This document shows, one piece after another, positions 37,323-48,540 of a DNA stretch of 64,000 nucleotides; the stretch's first letter is position 1; every line of letters begins with the position of its first letter. The stretch covers positions 17,167,233-17,231,232 of the forward strand of contig JAQNBH010000007.1 of assembly GCA_028752905.1 (NCBI GenBank). The letters are read 5' to 3'. A model generated the notes under the pieces. It had not been told where the DNA came from. It worked only from the letters and a program-made list of their open reading frames with translations, and did no database searches. Source of the stretch: Cladorhizidae sp. MBARI D1340-BT2. Lineage: Eukaryota; Porifera; Demospongiae; Poecilosclerida; Cladorhizidae. The position numbers and the translations under genes were made by a program.

Positions 37323-38562
37323 ATAGAATGTAAAGTGTCCTCTAAATGTTTGTGGTCCACATTGGTATGGTCCACATTGGTATATAATGTTCCCTTTATG
37401 CTTTGACGAGTCCACCCAATAACGATATTTTTAAACTCATTGTCTTGTATCTATTTTTATTGTTTTTGTTGTTACCTCGTTATAAATATAGTCATAATCC
37501 CTCCTTCAAGAATTTTGTAGCAGTCATATATATATGCAAGACAACTCCAGAACTAACATATCACATAAGATGTTGTTTATTAACACATTTTAAACCAAAG
37601 TACACACACACACACACACACACATGTAATACATGCATGTATGGATCGCAAGTACATCGTTTACCTGGTTTTGCTGAGGTCTGTACCATCGTCACACAGT
37701 ATCTCATCAACCCAACATTAAGATGATGGTGATTATACAACATGCTCAGTGATACTGTTTTAAACTATCACACAAGAGTAAGTTTCTCAGTCAACAATTG
37801 ACCATCCATTTCTTTGCTGAGAAAGAGTGAAGCTGCTGAATTAGCCTGACTAGGCTCAGTTGTTGCACACGAACGTGGTTTTTATTGTATTGACAATCTT
37901 TACCAATTTTCGTGTTTTTACTGAAATGTGAAATATAACTCAGCAAGTCATTGGAAATTTTGGAGCTTTTTAAGACGCATGGAACTCAAGTTATGGAGGT
38001 GGGAGAAAGGAGACGATAGATGCATAGATAGATAGCTATACAGTATACAAAGAGTTCAAGGCTCACTGGAAGTGTTTATAAAATCTACCCCACTAGTAGG
38101 GATGTATATATGAGTGTTCCAACTGAGACACAAACTCTATTTTATAATGTGTGTGTTTTAGTCAGCCATTTTTACTTACGGGTCCGTAATATCTCCCATT
38201 TGGCATTCATAACCAAAATGGTACCAAATGGTACCAAACTTAATTTAAATACTGTCCCTGAAATTATGAAGCAAATTGCATTGGGTGGAATACTATTCAT
38301 AAGACTAACAGCAGACTAATCAGAATAGTACAACAGGTTTTATCACAATATGCATATAAATACTAAGCAGTGAAGCTCACCTGACTCTGTCTGTAGTCAA
38401 TGGTCGGTCGACACTGGAAAAAGAACATCATTAATCATATATTGTATGCTTGATTGTCATTGTCTTACAGCTGGTCCCAAGGTCGAGTGTGACTGAGTCT
38501 GTTGTTCAAGGAATAGTTCTGTTCCACTGGGAAATCCCTATGGTTAATTAAACTAAATAAAC
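37323..38562. other. Unique stretch with short repeats, no gene
   Basis: Contains a doubled TGGTCCACATTGGTAT at 37352-37384, a (CA)n run at 37600-37624, and no supportable gene. Confidence 0.45.
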
Positions 38563-39690
38563 ACCACCACATAGTATTACCCCTAACACCATCACATAGT
38601 ATTAGCCCTAACACCACCACATAGTATTAGCCCTAACACCACCACATAGTATTACCCCTAACACCACCACATAGTATCAGCCCTAATACCACCACATAGT
38701 ATCAGCCCTAACACCACCACATAGTATTAGCCCTAACACCATCACATAGTATTAGCCCTAACACCACCACATAGTATTAGCCCTAACACCACCACATAGT
38801 ATTAGCCCTAATACCACCACATAGTATTAGCCCTAATACCATCACATAGTATTAGCCCTAACACCACCATATAGTATTAGCCCTAACACCACCACATAGT
38901 ATTAGCCCTAACACCGCCACATAGTATTAGCCCTAACACCACCACATAGTATTAGCCCTAACACCACCACATAGTATTAGCCCTAACACCACCACATAGT
39001 ATCAGCCCTAACACCACCACATAGTATCAGCCCTAACACCACCACATAGTATTAGCCCTAACACCACCACATAGTATTAGCCCTAGCACCACCACATAGT
39101 ATTAGCCCTAATACCACCACATAGTATTAGCCCTAATACCACCACATAGTATTAGCCCTAATACCACCACATAGTATTAGCCCTAACACCACCACATAGT
39201 ATCAGCCCTAACACCACCACATAGTATTAGCCCTAACACCACCACATAGTATTAGCCCTAACACCACCACATAGTATTAGCCCTAACACCACCACATAGT
39301 ATTAGCCCTAACACCACCACATGTTATTAGCCCTAACACCACCACATAGTATTAGCCCTAACACACCACATGGTATTAGCCCTAATACCACCAGATAGTA
39401 TCAGCCCTAACACCACCACATAGTATTAGCCCTAACACCACCACATAGTATTAGCCCTAACACCATCACATAGTATTAGCCCTAACACCACCACATAGTA
39501 TTAGCCCTAGCCCTGGCCCTAACACCACAACATAGTATTAGCCCTAACACCACCACATAGTATTAGCCCTAACACCACCACATAGATTAGCCCTAACATC
39601 ACCACATAGTATTAGCCCTAACACCACCACATAGATTAGCCCTAACATCACCACATAGTATCAGCCCTAACACCACCTCATAGTATTACC
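38563..39690. repeat. 25-bp minisatellite, about 45 copies
   Basis: The unit is ACACCACCACATAGTATTAG followed by CCCTA. Each unit carries one CCCTAA step. Point variants (ATTAG/ATCAG, ACACC/ATACC) recur in blocks. A local insertion CCCTAGCCCTGGCCCTAAC lies near 39509. Confidence 0.93.
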
Positions 39691-40850
39691 CCTTTCCCAA
39701 AGACTTTACAGGACATTGTTTATGAAATAAACTAGCTACAATTAAAGTTTAATATAGAATCTCATACGGCTTGCAATTACGGAATGAACATTGTGATCAC
39801 AACAATTATGTCAATATAATATGAATATCATTATACTCAATTACCATACCAGTGTTTAGCAACAACAAAAATGTTATCATTATTGTTTACTAACATTTAG
39901 CAAACATCTCCTGTGGTTACTTATCCCACTGTAAATGTGTAATAGTATGTGGTTGCGAGTATCAATCATGTGACAATATTACAAGGACTACTATCAGCAG
40001 TCGAGGCTGGAGAGGGAATGGTCAGAGCTTGACAACTGTCAGAGCTAGAGAGGGAGTTTCCATAACTAAGAGAGGGAGTGGTCTTGGGGGGAAATGGGCA
40101 GAGCTGCAGACAGGACTGTCGGAGTTAGATCACGCTCATCATCAGAACCCATCATGTCTAAAACTTCTACACAAACTTCAACAAAATTATGCCTGGACCA
40201 AAATTATGCCTGAGCTATATATAGCTACTGTGCACTATTCATACTAATAGCTAACCACAGTGATTTGAATTTGAATGTTTGATTCAAATACCATCACTAG
40301 CCTGAAAAAGTTTCCTGGTCCAGCTTCAGAGCTGGTCATCATTATATGCCTGAGTCTAAAGGTCAGCAGTAGCAGTAGGTTGGAATACAGTGGCTAACAC
40401 TCCACCCATGATCTGAAATTAGGCTTCTCAAGCAGCTATATACTCCTCGGCCTCCTTCTTCTTCATCCCAATCATCCTGAGGGAAGGCAACGTTTTCACT
40501 AGTAACTTGGGAAAGTACAACTTCGAACGTCAATCATTCACTCATTTGGAGATCACCATGACTGTGGGTTATTGGGATTGGCCGCATTTTTCACTAACTT
40601 ACTAGACAGTTCTTTACTCGATATTTGGATGGAAATGTCGCTTTCCATAGTATGTAAACTGTACCAAGCAGTCGATTTATTATCGATTTTTGAAAACACT
40701 TATGCTCCATGACTTACATCAGTGCAAGGGTTTAAGTGTGTTTTCTTTTGCGTGTGTGCATGTGTGTGTTTGTATGTGATTTTTATCTGTGTGTACATAT
40801 GATATATTACTATATATGAACTAGGCATTGAGTAGAGAGCGAGGGGAAAA
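39691..40850. other. Unique sequence, no gene recognised
   Basis: A 72-codon frame (40029-40247) has no motif. GAGAGGGA(A/G)TGGTCAGAGCT-type short repeats occur at 40011-40085. Confidence 0.4.
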
Positions 40851-40854
40851 AAGC

Positions 40855-41250
40855 TAGAGCATGTTGATGGACTGAGTAACTATGTCCATCAGTCTTTCCT
40901 GTCGGCCATGCAACCTGTTATGACCTGCCTCTAAACATTTAAAAATTAATAGGTATGAGGGCCTAAGGGGGAGGTGGTTATGGAGGGGTGTGGCAGTTAT
41001 TAGGCTCTTTGTTCATTGTTTGTCCTGTTTCTGGATGGCTTGTTCTGCTATCTGGTAAAGGGTGAGCTATTAACCGTGTAGCCTGTTCTCACTTGCACGG
41101 CGCAACAGCCAAATCTAGCTCAGAATCTGCCACCGAGCATTCTTTTGATTGCTATGTTCTTTCGGTTGCTATGATGACCATTCCTGATGTACGTAAGCCT
41201 AGGGCAGTCACCCATTCATGTTTTTGATGGGTTAACGTATGACGTACGTA
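40855..41250. repeat. Dispersed repeat, copy B
   Basis: Second copy of the repeat at 17480-17790, with the shared landmarks in the same order and orientation and about 80 bp of extra sequence after TGCAACCTGTT. Confidence 0.65.
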
Positions 41251-42072
41251 TGTAGATAGAGAGATAGATACACCATGCATAGCAGTACCAAGTTGTTCCC
41301 AACTCCTCACTGAAGACTCGCTTTGCTCACCAGATAGAAGCCAGTGTAAAAATACTATAACCAGAGAGATATAATCTTAATTACTAAGTAATTGCTAATC
41401 TCCAATGTATAAAGCAGCCCCAATACTTTCTAGGTAACTGCACATGAGCCGTTCATTTTACTTGATTCGTTTGCTATCACATGTCTGTTCTATATCAGAG
41501 GGGTAGGAAGCATTTTGGGATTGGTCAGCGAAAGTGTGTGGGGGGGAGGGGGATACATGCACCTTATTGAAGAGAAATATCATGGTAATTGAAAAGAATA
41601 TATATACCTGGAATAAACCTAGTCTGAAATAAGTTCACAAGTTCCCGAACACTCGGAGTCTGTGCTCATTGTTCCTCACAAATAGATATATACCTCTCAT
41701 CTTTGCCTTTTCCAAATTTCCGCTTTGGAAACTTGTAGAGCCTATTAGGCCAGGAATTTTACTGTTTTGAGTCACTCGTGGCCATGATCCGCTCGCTATA
41801 ATACTAAAATAGCACGCGCAAATATGTAGGGGCATGGTTTGGTGGGCTTCATTTGCATTTTGAAATAAGCCAACTGAAGAGAGCTGGCTGGAGAAGAGTC
41901 TGAGAGTGCTCTCAGTAAAGATTAGAAAGTTGCTTGATAACTGGAGGTTGGTATTGAAACTTTGGTCCGGCAGCTGTCGGGTCTACCGGACCAGTTCCTA
42001 CCCCCTTTGCGACCCCCTGTCTATATGGAGCACAGACGACCCTCAAATCTTAAAACTGACACATTAAGCCTG
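41251..42072. other. Unique sequence, no gene recognised
   Basis: No frame longer than 66 codons and no motif. Confidence 0.45.
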
Positions 42073-42593
42073 GTTCACAATATGATGCAAGACAATGCAT
42101 TGCGTGCATTCCATCCTTCCGATCTATTGCACTAACACAACAGACTACAGATCTAACAGAATGGATGGATATGAAAGGCAAGAGTAGGATTTGATTCAAC
42201 TCAACATATCGCAAATGTTCAACTTTTCATTCTTTCATGATGTCTAGAGAATTATTGAAGCAGTGAGGATCCTTCCCAACCTCTGGCAGGTCCTATAAAG
42301 AACTTATAGCCAAAGAAAATTCCTGGAAGGAAGTGGCATCCAGGTAACTAGCCAGCCACAAAAATATTTCAGCTAGTGATTTCTCTTTCTGCGCCTCCTC
42401 CTGCTAGCCAATAGCAAAATCAAATCCAACTCTTCCTCACTGCTAGTACTGGCGTCCATTGTGTTAGTCAAGATTCAAGTGCAGTAGCTCAACAGATTCA
42501 ATATTGTGAACCATTGGTATGGAGCGGATTGCACAACGCATGCAACAGAAATGGGATTCAATATAACGGATTGTCATCCGTCATATTGTGAAC
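42073..42593. mobile_element. Candidate MITE with GTTCACAATATGA ends
   Basis: The left end GTTCACAATATGATGC and the complement of the right end GTTCACAATATGACGG match at 14 of the first 16 bases. A second inverted GTTCACAATAT lies inside at about 42502-42511, so the right half may be duplicated or nested. No transposase is present. Similar ends are found in some PIF/Harbinger- and IS4EU-type elements, but I do not assign a superfamily. Confidence 0.5.
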
Positions 42594-42821
42594 AGCCTTT
42601 AGGGATAAACCTGTTAATGCATTACTGGAGTTTAGCAACCTATTTACAGCTGCTAAATATAATTGACACTTTAAATGGAGGTGGCAAGGGAGCTAACTAG
42701 GCTGACTTGTAAGAATTCCCACCATTCACTTATGGTGAGATAATTGACTATGGATGTGGGGGGGAAGCAGAAGGCTGAACTTGCAAATTTTGACAAAGAT
42801 GATAAGGCCACCTTAAATTCA

Positions 42822-42890
42822 CCTTCTCAATAATCAACTTCAATTTTTTTTATTCACTCGACGTTTCGACTAGATGCTCTAGTCTTTGTT
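42822..42890 (-). repeat. Fold-back repeat family, left arm
   Basis: Contains ACCTTCTCAATAATCAACTT, CACTCGACGTTTCGAC and TAGATGCTCTAGTCTTTG. On the minus strand this reads the GACTAGAGCATCTAGTC hairpin followed by GAAACGTCGAGTG. The CTGATGA box is not preserved in this copy. Confidence 0.7.
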
Positions 42891-43234
42891 AACTTTCTTA
42901 CTCATTGGCTGATAGGAAACCAATTAAAGGAGCTATCCTACACTGTGGGGACATGTCAATTTGAAAACTAGTTTGAATAATTAAAGTGATCTCTATCTGG
43001 CTTTGACAATTGCACAACTATGCTTGCGAACACCCAGTGTGCTCCATGGTGGCCCGTCTCAAAACCAGTAGGCAAATTACAAGCTTTACTCATATACTAA
43101 TCGGGTCTAGAGCTTGTGCAATTGTGAATCTAACTACAGCACTTCCTGTAGTATACTAGACACTTCCTTAGTATACTAGACAGAGCCTCGTGATGGCTCC
43201 TAGCAGAGTGGCGCATATCTCAAGCCCTAGCCAA

Positions 43235-43375
43235 GTTGATCATCAATCCCCTGCACCAATTCTGGCAAGATTGTATGCTCTGCTTGGGGCATGAAGCCTT
43301 GCACCAATTCTGGCAAGATCGTATGTTCTGCTTAGGGCATGAAACCCTGCACCAATTCTGGCAAGATTGTACCAT
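43235..43375. repeat. Short tandem repeat, about 50 bp, 3 copies
   Basis: CCTGCACCAATTCTGGCAAG, then ATTGTATGCTCTGCTTGGGG and CATGAA, occurs three times with small changes. The minus-strand cysteine-rich frame here is a product of the repeat. Confidence 0.8.
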
Positions 43376-43424
43376 GCTATGCTTGGCTGCTATGTAATTC
43401 CTACTGTCAAAACAACAGTCCAAC

Positions 43425-43525
43425 GCATCTAGCCAAAATGTCAAGTGAGCACATTTAAGTTGATTATCAAGAAAGCCATTGTATCATCTATACTACATCA
43501 ACTGAGAGTTCATTGAAGGTAGAGT
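43425..43525 (+). repeat. Fold-back repeat family, right arm
   Basis: Degenerate arm: CATCTAGCCAAAATGTCAAG, TTAAGTTGATTATCAAGAAA, then TCAACTGAGAGTTCATTGAA. Confidence 0.65.
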
Positions 43526-44060
43526 TATACTTATGCAACATTTTTAGTGTCAAAAGAGAGCACACAGAGAGACCTATGCTCACATAAAAATGAACCTACA
43601 CCTGAATGCAAAGGAGTCATCAGGCTATGGGCTAGTTGCCACTTTTTATGGTCTTCTTCAGTGAAAAATGATAACTCCATAAGTATCCTATAGAGATGTT
43701 TGCGAGAGGTTTAATATTCTCAGTTTATATGGTTAGAGCATAATCAGAGAACAGGTATTACAGGTACGAAGTGTAGCTCAGTGTGGCTTCCATTATGCAG
43801 TACACAATCCACAAATACTTCTACCACAAACACTTCTGTTAATCACCATCAATAATATAGATTGTTATTAGTGTTAGCTACTGTTAGTGTCACACTGTGC
43901 TGTAATAATATGTGGTGGCCTTAACAGGCTCAGCAGTATGAATCATTAAATCCCTTGAAAATATTCTACTATACGGTACGCACTTTAAGCTTAATACTTG
44001 TCAACAATTAGTAACTGCAGCTATTTTTCAGAGGCAATCAACGATTCTTCACCTAGCACT
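43526..44060. other. Unique sequence, no gene seen
   Basis: No long frame or transposon end. Confidence 0.45.
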
Positions 44061-44061
44061 C

Positions 44062-44457
44062 TCACTTCTGAATAAAGAAGAATTTATCGCCCATTTTCTT
44101 CACTGCTCCCAAATTACATCTGAATGCTCCACCATCAACAGATGAAGCTGCTTGCTTCATCAGGTAATGCCGATAGCTGCAGAAGAATGAAAAGGGGGAA
44201 GTATTACCTACTAATAATGTATATTTGAAATTAACTAACTTGAAACAATCTGTGGTAATTCTGTCCAAGTGCCCAGGAGCTATAAGGACCGAGGATTTGT
44301 AGGTCTTAGATAGCTGTGCTGCTGGTTCTATAGTAGCTGCGTCCATTTTTCCAACAGGTTTGCAATTCAGCTCAGCTGAATTTAGTTCCACACAGGCCAT
44401 AGATACTACTACAATGCTACGCACAAACGCAGCCGCTTTTCTGTTGTACCTCACCAC
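44062..44457 (-). CDS. Possible small two-exon host gene
   Basis: The minus-strand frame is open from beyond 44457 to a TGA at 44062. It contains a credible 63-bp intron (44239-44177): donor AA|GTTAGT, and acceptor TTCTTCTGCAG after a C/T-rich tract. The intron is a multiple of three, so the frame stays open either way. The best start by context is the AAAATGG at about 44345, giving a product of roughly 73 residues beginning MDAATIEPAAQLSKTYK, with a charged tail ending KKMGDKFFFIQK. The frame continues open upstream through GC-rich sequence containing NLSAEIHAVVRYNRKAAAF, so an earlier first exon is possible. I do not recognise the family. Evidence is the intron and the coding-like composition only. 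Confidence 0.4.
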   Translation of the reverse strand: MVRYNRKAAAFVRSIVVVSMACVELNSAELNCKPVGKMDAATIEPAAQLSKTYKSSVLIAPGHLDRITTDCFKLVNFKYTLLVGNTSPFSFFCSYRHYLMKQAASSVDGGAFRCNLGAVKKMGDKFFFIQK

Positions 44458-44599
44458 CGCATGTATTTCCGCGCTCAGGTTGAAAACCTCGCTGACGCGA
44501 ATACGACAGGGGGTTGGGGGGGAGCGGAATTGTAGTATTCTGGTGACCTCCCTCTTTAAAATGACCCCTGGTCACTGAATCCTGTTCTCAGTAACTCCT

Positions 44600-46270
44600 G
44601 GTCACTAAGTACTAGGATACAGTGACTAGGGGAGTCACTGTATCATAGTATACAGTGACCTACCGCGGGATAGAGTGACCACCCCCCCCCCCTCCCCTTT
44701 CTCGTCCGATGATCGGCTGAGGAGGCAGTTCATTTTAGAGGAGATTCAGTGAGGGGAATAAAGCATCTGTTATTAGAATAGTTAGCCAAGATATTACTAT
44801 CTGAGGATGAAGTGCAGTTGTGTAAGGAAACGGTGACCACTGTACTTGAGTGTAACTGCCTCGCTATCCATGACCTTCCCCGAGGATGCAGTTCATTTTA
44901 GATACTACTATTTCAGTGAGGCAGACAGCTGAGGATTGCATTTTAGAAGAGCTAGGGAGAAATATTTGTCTTGCTGCGTTTGAATAAGAGAACAGTGACA
45001 GAGACGACTCCTACCTCTGAATGGAGTGCGCTATCCGAGTTTGTTGGGACCTGTCTATATAGCAGGTTTTACAGTGCACTTCAGGTGCAATGCATGAACA
45101 GGTGTGCAGTGTCTGGTGACTCCCCTAAACCCTGGGGGTCACTGTATCCTAGTTCTCAGTGACCCCCATTCACTGTATAGTGACCTACGTCGGGATGGAG
45201 TGACACACCTCTCAATATTCGATGGTGGTCTGGGAGGCAGTTGATTCGAGCATAAATAGACTAGAACTGTTATTGGAGTAGTTAATTGTGTTCTATCTGA
45301 GGATGGAGTGCAGATTCTAAGGAAACAGTCACCTCTGTATTGACTGTGACTGCCTTGCTTTCCGTGATCTTCTGAGGATGCAGTTCATTTTAGATACTCA
45401 TTTCAGTGAGGCAGACAGCTGAGGATTGCAATTTAGAATATCTGGGCCAAAATATTTGTCTTACTTAGTTGTGACCTATCTGAGAATGGAGTGGATTTGA
45501 GTGAGAAAAAACAGTGACCCCTTCCTTCCTCTGGATGGAGAACCCTCCCCCAGTTTGTTGTGACCTGTCTAGCAGGTGTTACAGTGCATTTCAGGTATGC
45601 CGCATGACAGGTGTAGTACATGGTGAGCCCTTTCCCTTTAAAACGACCCTGAGGGTCAATGTATCAGTGAGCCCCGGTCACTGTATAGTGACCTACTATG
45701 GGATGGAATGACCCCTGTCTTGCAATAGACTAGATTTCAGTGAGATAGATCTAAGGGTTGCATTTTAGTGTAGCTAGACCAGTAATATTTGTCTTACTAA
45801 GTTGTAACCTATCTGAGGATGGAGTACATTTGAATGAGAATACAATAACCCCTTGTGCAGGTACCTACCTCTGGATGGAGTGACCTCACCCCAGTTTGTT
45901 GTGATCCATCCAAACAGGTATTATAGTGACTGGAAATTCACTCTTTGAAATAAATGGATCAAGAGTGGAGGTTATGGAACACTTTAAAGATTACCGATCA
46001 TGTCGACATAATATAAGCTATCTATGTTGTGTTCACCTGTCCATCTCATGGACTACTAGCCCCTCATCTGAGGGTCGAGTGGATTCCATTTCTAGTGGCT
46101 AGGCCAGGAGGAAGTCTTATTAGACTGTGATCTACCCGAGAATGAGTGTATTTGAGTGAGGAAACACTGATGATATATGGCTTGGCTGTGATATTTGCCT
46201 TACCGAGTTGTTAAGATGGAATGCATTTGAGTGAGGATTGTGAGCACAATGGAGTAGCCTGTATTTCAGT
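44600..46270. repeat. Diverged tandem repeat of about 500 bp
   Basis: Three or more copies (starting near 44645, 45170 and 45670) share an ordered set of landmarks: CAGTGACCTAC, GGGATGGAGTGAC, AGGCAGTT, TATCTGAGGATG, GAGGATGCAGTTCATTTTAG, CAGTGAGGCAGACAGCTGAG, AATATTTGTCTTAC, and GTTACAGTGCA. Later copies lose segments. A small relative with repeated GTCACTG/GTGACC steps is at about 61800-61920. No transposon protein is seen. Confidence 0.7.
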
Positions 46271-46663
46271 CTCTGTAAGTATGGAAAATGTAGTTTTCTG
46301 GCCCTTCTCTAAAATGCAGTATCTAGTGACCACCAGTATGTTGTGACACCTTTAACCAACCCCTCCCCTCTTTCACTGTATCCTACAATAAGCCATTGTG
46401 ACAAATGCCCCCCAGTATTATTACAGTAGATATTTCAATAAAAGCAAACATCTTTGGACATATACTAACAATCTCAGCAAAACCAGTGCTCAGTGTTTGT
46501 TGGTTAGTGAAGTCTCAAGTCCTACACACTGTAAGTGGTACTACACTCACTCATGATTGTCACACTGAATCATGTTCCCAAATGTCTCTGGCATCTTAAC
46601 ATGAGCAATAGATATCTATAGAGGTATATGGGTAGTGATTTTTTCGTTGAAAATGCTTTTCTT

Positions 46664-47173
46664 TTAGTAGAGGGAATGGAATGCACTTCGCATTATTTCT
46701 TGGTTGAATTCCATATCTTCAACGGTGTTGGCCCTGGCCATGTAGTACGCATATGCCATAGCAAAGACACCACAGTCACTTGCACCCTTTTGCTGTTGCA
46801 CCTCTGGGACATGGACAACTAACTGTGTCCCCACCGTACTTTCCAGGTCTTCGATGAACAAATGGTAGATCATTGCTAGCTGATGAGGCAATGATGGGCT
46901 CATGCCACTCTCCACCCACTCGCTGTCCAAGACTGTCACTTGTGTATCCTTACTGCTGGACATAACCCAGTGGTTGCCATTGATGTTATGGATTTGGATA
47001 GTGTCTTCTGAATGACTTTGTACACGTGGGAAACCATCATTTTGAAACAAAAGTAGCAACTCAGAAATATTTGGGTATTCATTTTGAAATAGTTCCTGTG
47101 CCAAAATGATGCACTCATCAGTTAGCCAATTTCCAGTTTCCAGTTCCTTCTTCATTCTTTCTGTAAACTTCCT
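46664..47173 (-). pseudogene. Ulp1-type cysteine protease domain of a Ginger1-like element
   Basis: The frame follows a strong intron acceptor (TTTTTTATTCCAG at 47174-47186) and encodes a C48 (Ulp1/SENP-like) protease core. It has the histidine in NGNHWVMSS, an acidic residue in VTVLDSEW about 18 residues later, the glutamine in VQQQKGASD, and the catalytic cysteine in SDCGVFAMAYAY. All four catalytic positions are present. It sits directly downstream of the integrase GPY/F segment on the same strand, the arrangement described for Ginger1 transposases, which carry a C-terminal OTU or Ulp1 protease. Host SENP genes are less likely because of this neighbour. The domain is intact, but the element it belongs to is broken. 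Confidence 0.82.
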
Positions 47174-47307
47174 CTGGAATAAAAAATATTAATATTACAT
47201 AGTTACAATAATTCTAAGTGATTGCATGGCATTGTGGATTTCTGCATTACATGTATATACACTTTTATAAGCAACATTCATCAAATCACCAATAAACATC
47301 ATGTTAC

Positions 47308-47520
47308 TCACTCTTTTTTTTTTGTGCAGACTCGTGGCCTTTTTCCTGGTGATGGATTGTTTGCAGATGACTCTCTGTACACTTTCAGTCTGACAAGGAT
47401 AATGTTAGACTTGAGGTTATGCAACCAGAAAAGCGTTTGATCCTTTTGTTCGACAATTTTGTATGGACCACTCCATTTAGGAAACATTTTGTCTCCTTTC
47501 CTGCTTCCCACTTAGACTCA
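47308..47520 (-). pseudogene. Integrase C-terminal (GPY/F) segment, Ginger1-like
   Basis: The frame encodes RKGDKMFPKWSGPYKIVEQ followed by a beta-strand-rich stretch. GPY in a W-x-GPY context is the GPY/F module of Ty3/gypsy and Ginger1 integrases. The end of the segment (CTKKKE) has a GTGAGT donor-like sequence, and a strong acceptor precedes the protease domain, so an intron of about 130 bp seems to link the two. A Tigger-like insertion at 47577 separates it from the catalytic core. Confidence 0.75.
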
Positions 47521-47576
47521 TGAGAACATGTGAACCAGCACAAAAAGTATACGTGCATGTATATATGTTTCTATTA

Positions 47577-47964
47577 CAGTGCAGCCTAGCTAATCTGAAC
47601 TGGGCTAATTCTCCGACCCTCCCAATCTGAATAGTGACTAGCAATTATATACATAGGCTTGCCAGTTTCAAGTGCTTCTACAAAATAGTACTCGACACAA
47701 CCCAAGCAGATGTTTGTGGTGTGTACAAGCAAATTATATATTTCTATGGACTTAAAACCCAGCCAACATTTAGTATACTGTACTTTAAGCTGGCCACCAT
47801 TACTCAGAAGAAGCTAACTGAGTATTTCCCCGTGTAGTTTATTGTAATACACTGTGGTTGCATGGACACATGTAATGCTGTTATAACTACAGTATAAATT
47901 ATATAAATCCACCCATCCCCAAACCCCTAGGTAGAGGCCTATTGGGATTAGCAAGACTGCACTG
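47577..47964 (+). mobile_element. Tigger-like short element inside the Ginger1 copy
   Basis: 388 bp with ends CAGTGCAGCCTAGCTAATC and, inverted, CAGTGCAGTCTTGCTAATC, flanked by TA (47575-47576 and 47965-47966). The internal plus-strand frame ends ATITQKKLTEYFPV, resembling the C-terminal tail of Tigger transposases, so it is an internally deleted derivative with only the tail retained. It splits the integrase reading of the surrounding Ginger1-like element and is therefore younger. Confidence 0.8.
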
Positions 47965-47966
47965 TA

Positions 47967-48540
47967 TTACCTCCTTTAACTTCCTCTTTGCATCATAATC
48001 CTTTTTGTATCTTGCTTGACAAAACAATATTCTTCTTGGCATTCTGAAAAACGCTTTCTTTCAATTTCATCATTGCTTGAACTTTAAGTCCAAATCCTTC
48101 GAAACCACACTCTTCCATTTCACCTTCCATTTCACCCATATGATCATCCTTATTTTGTACCATCTCTATCTCCATCGGTAGAGTTGCCTTTCTATAATGA
48201 AATACTCTGTAAATCATATTGTCCATAAAAACAGAATTAATCATAACAAACCTTTGGTACATCATCTCAAATGGTGTATAACCAGTAGACTTCTGCTTAG
48301 ACGTTCTGATAGCGAATAGGATAGGATCCAGAAATTCATCCCAATCATTGTGGTGGTCATTCAGAAGTCAACTTTGGATGGTGTGGTTAAATTTTTCTAC
48401 TAGTCCATTTGTTTGTGGATAATAAGAAGACGTCATTCTCTGTTCAGTTCCAAGAAGTGTTTGTAATTGTGAATTAATCCCATTAGCAAATTCTCAACCT
48501 TGATCTGAAATTAGTCTTGTAGCACAACCAAACCTACACA
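47967..48540 (-). pseudogene. Integrase catalytic core, second half, Ginger1-like
   Basis: The minus strand reads LISDQG, stop, EFANG (second catalytic aspartate followed by a TGA), then TSSYYPQTNGLVEKFNHTI (catalytic glutamate region), another TGA, LLNDHHNDWDEFLDPILFA and STGYTPFEMMYQRF, all hallmarks of Ty3/gypsy-type DDE integrases. A frameshift near 48030 precedes RYKKDYDAKRKLKEV. Two in-frame stops show that the copy is inactive. Confidence 0.85.

Noticed and set aside
46664..47173. Host SENP/Ulp1 gene
   Set aside because: The adjacent integrase GPY segment on the same strand, and a second similar pair at 60 kb, point to a Ginger1-like transposon instead.
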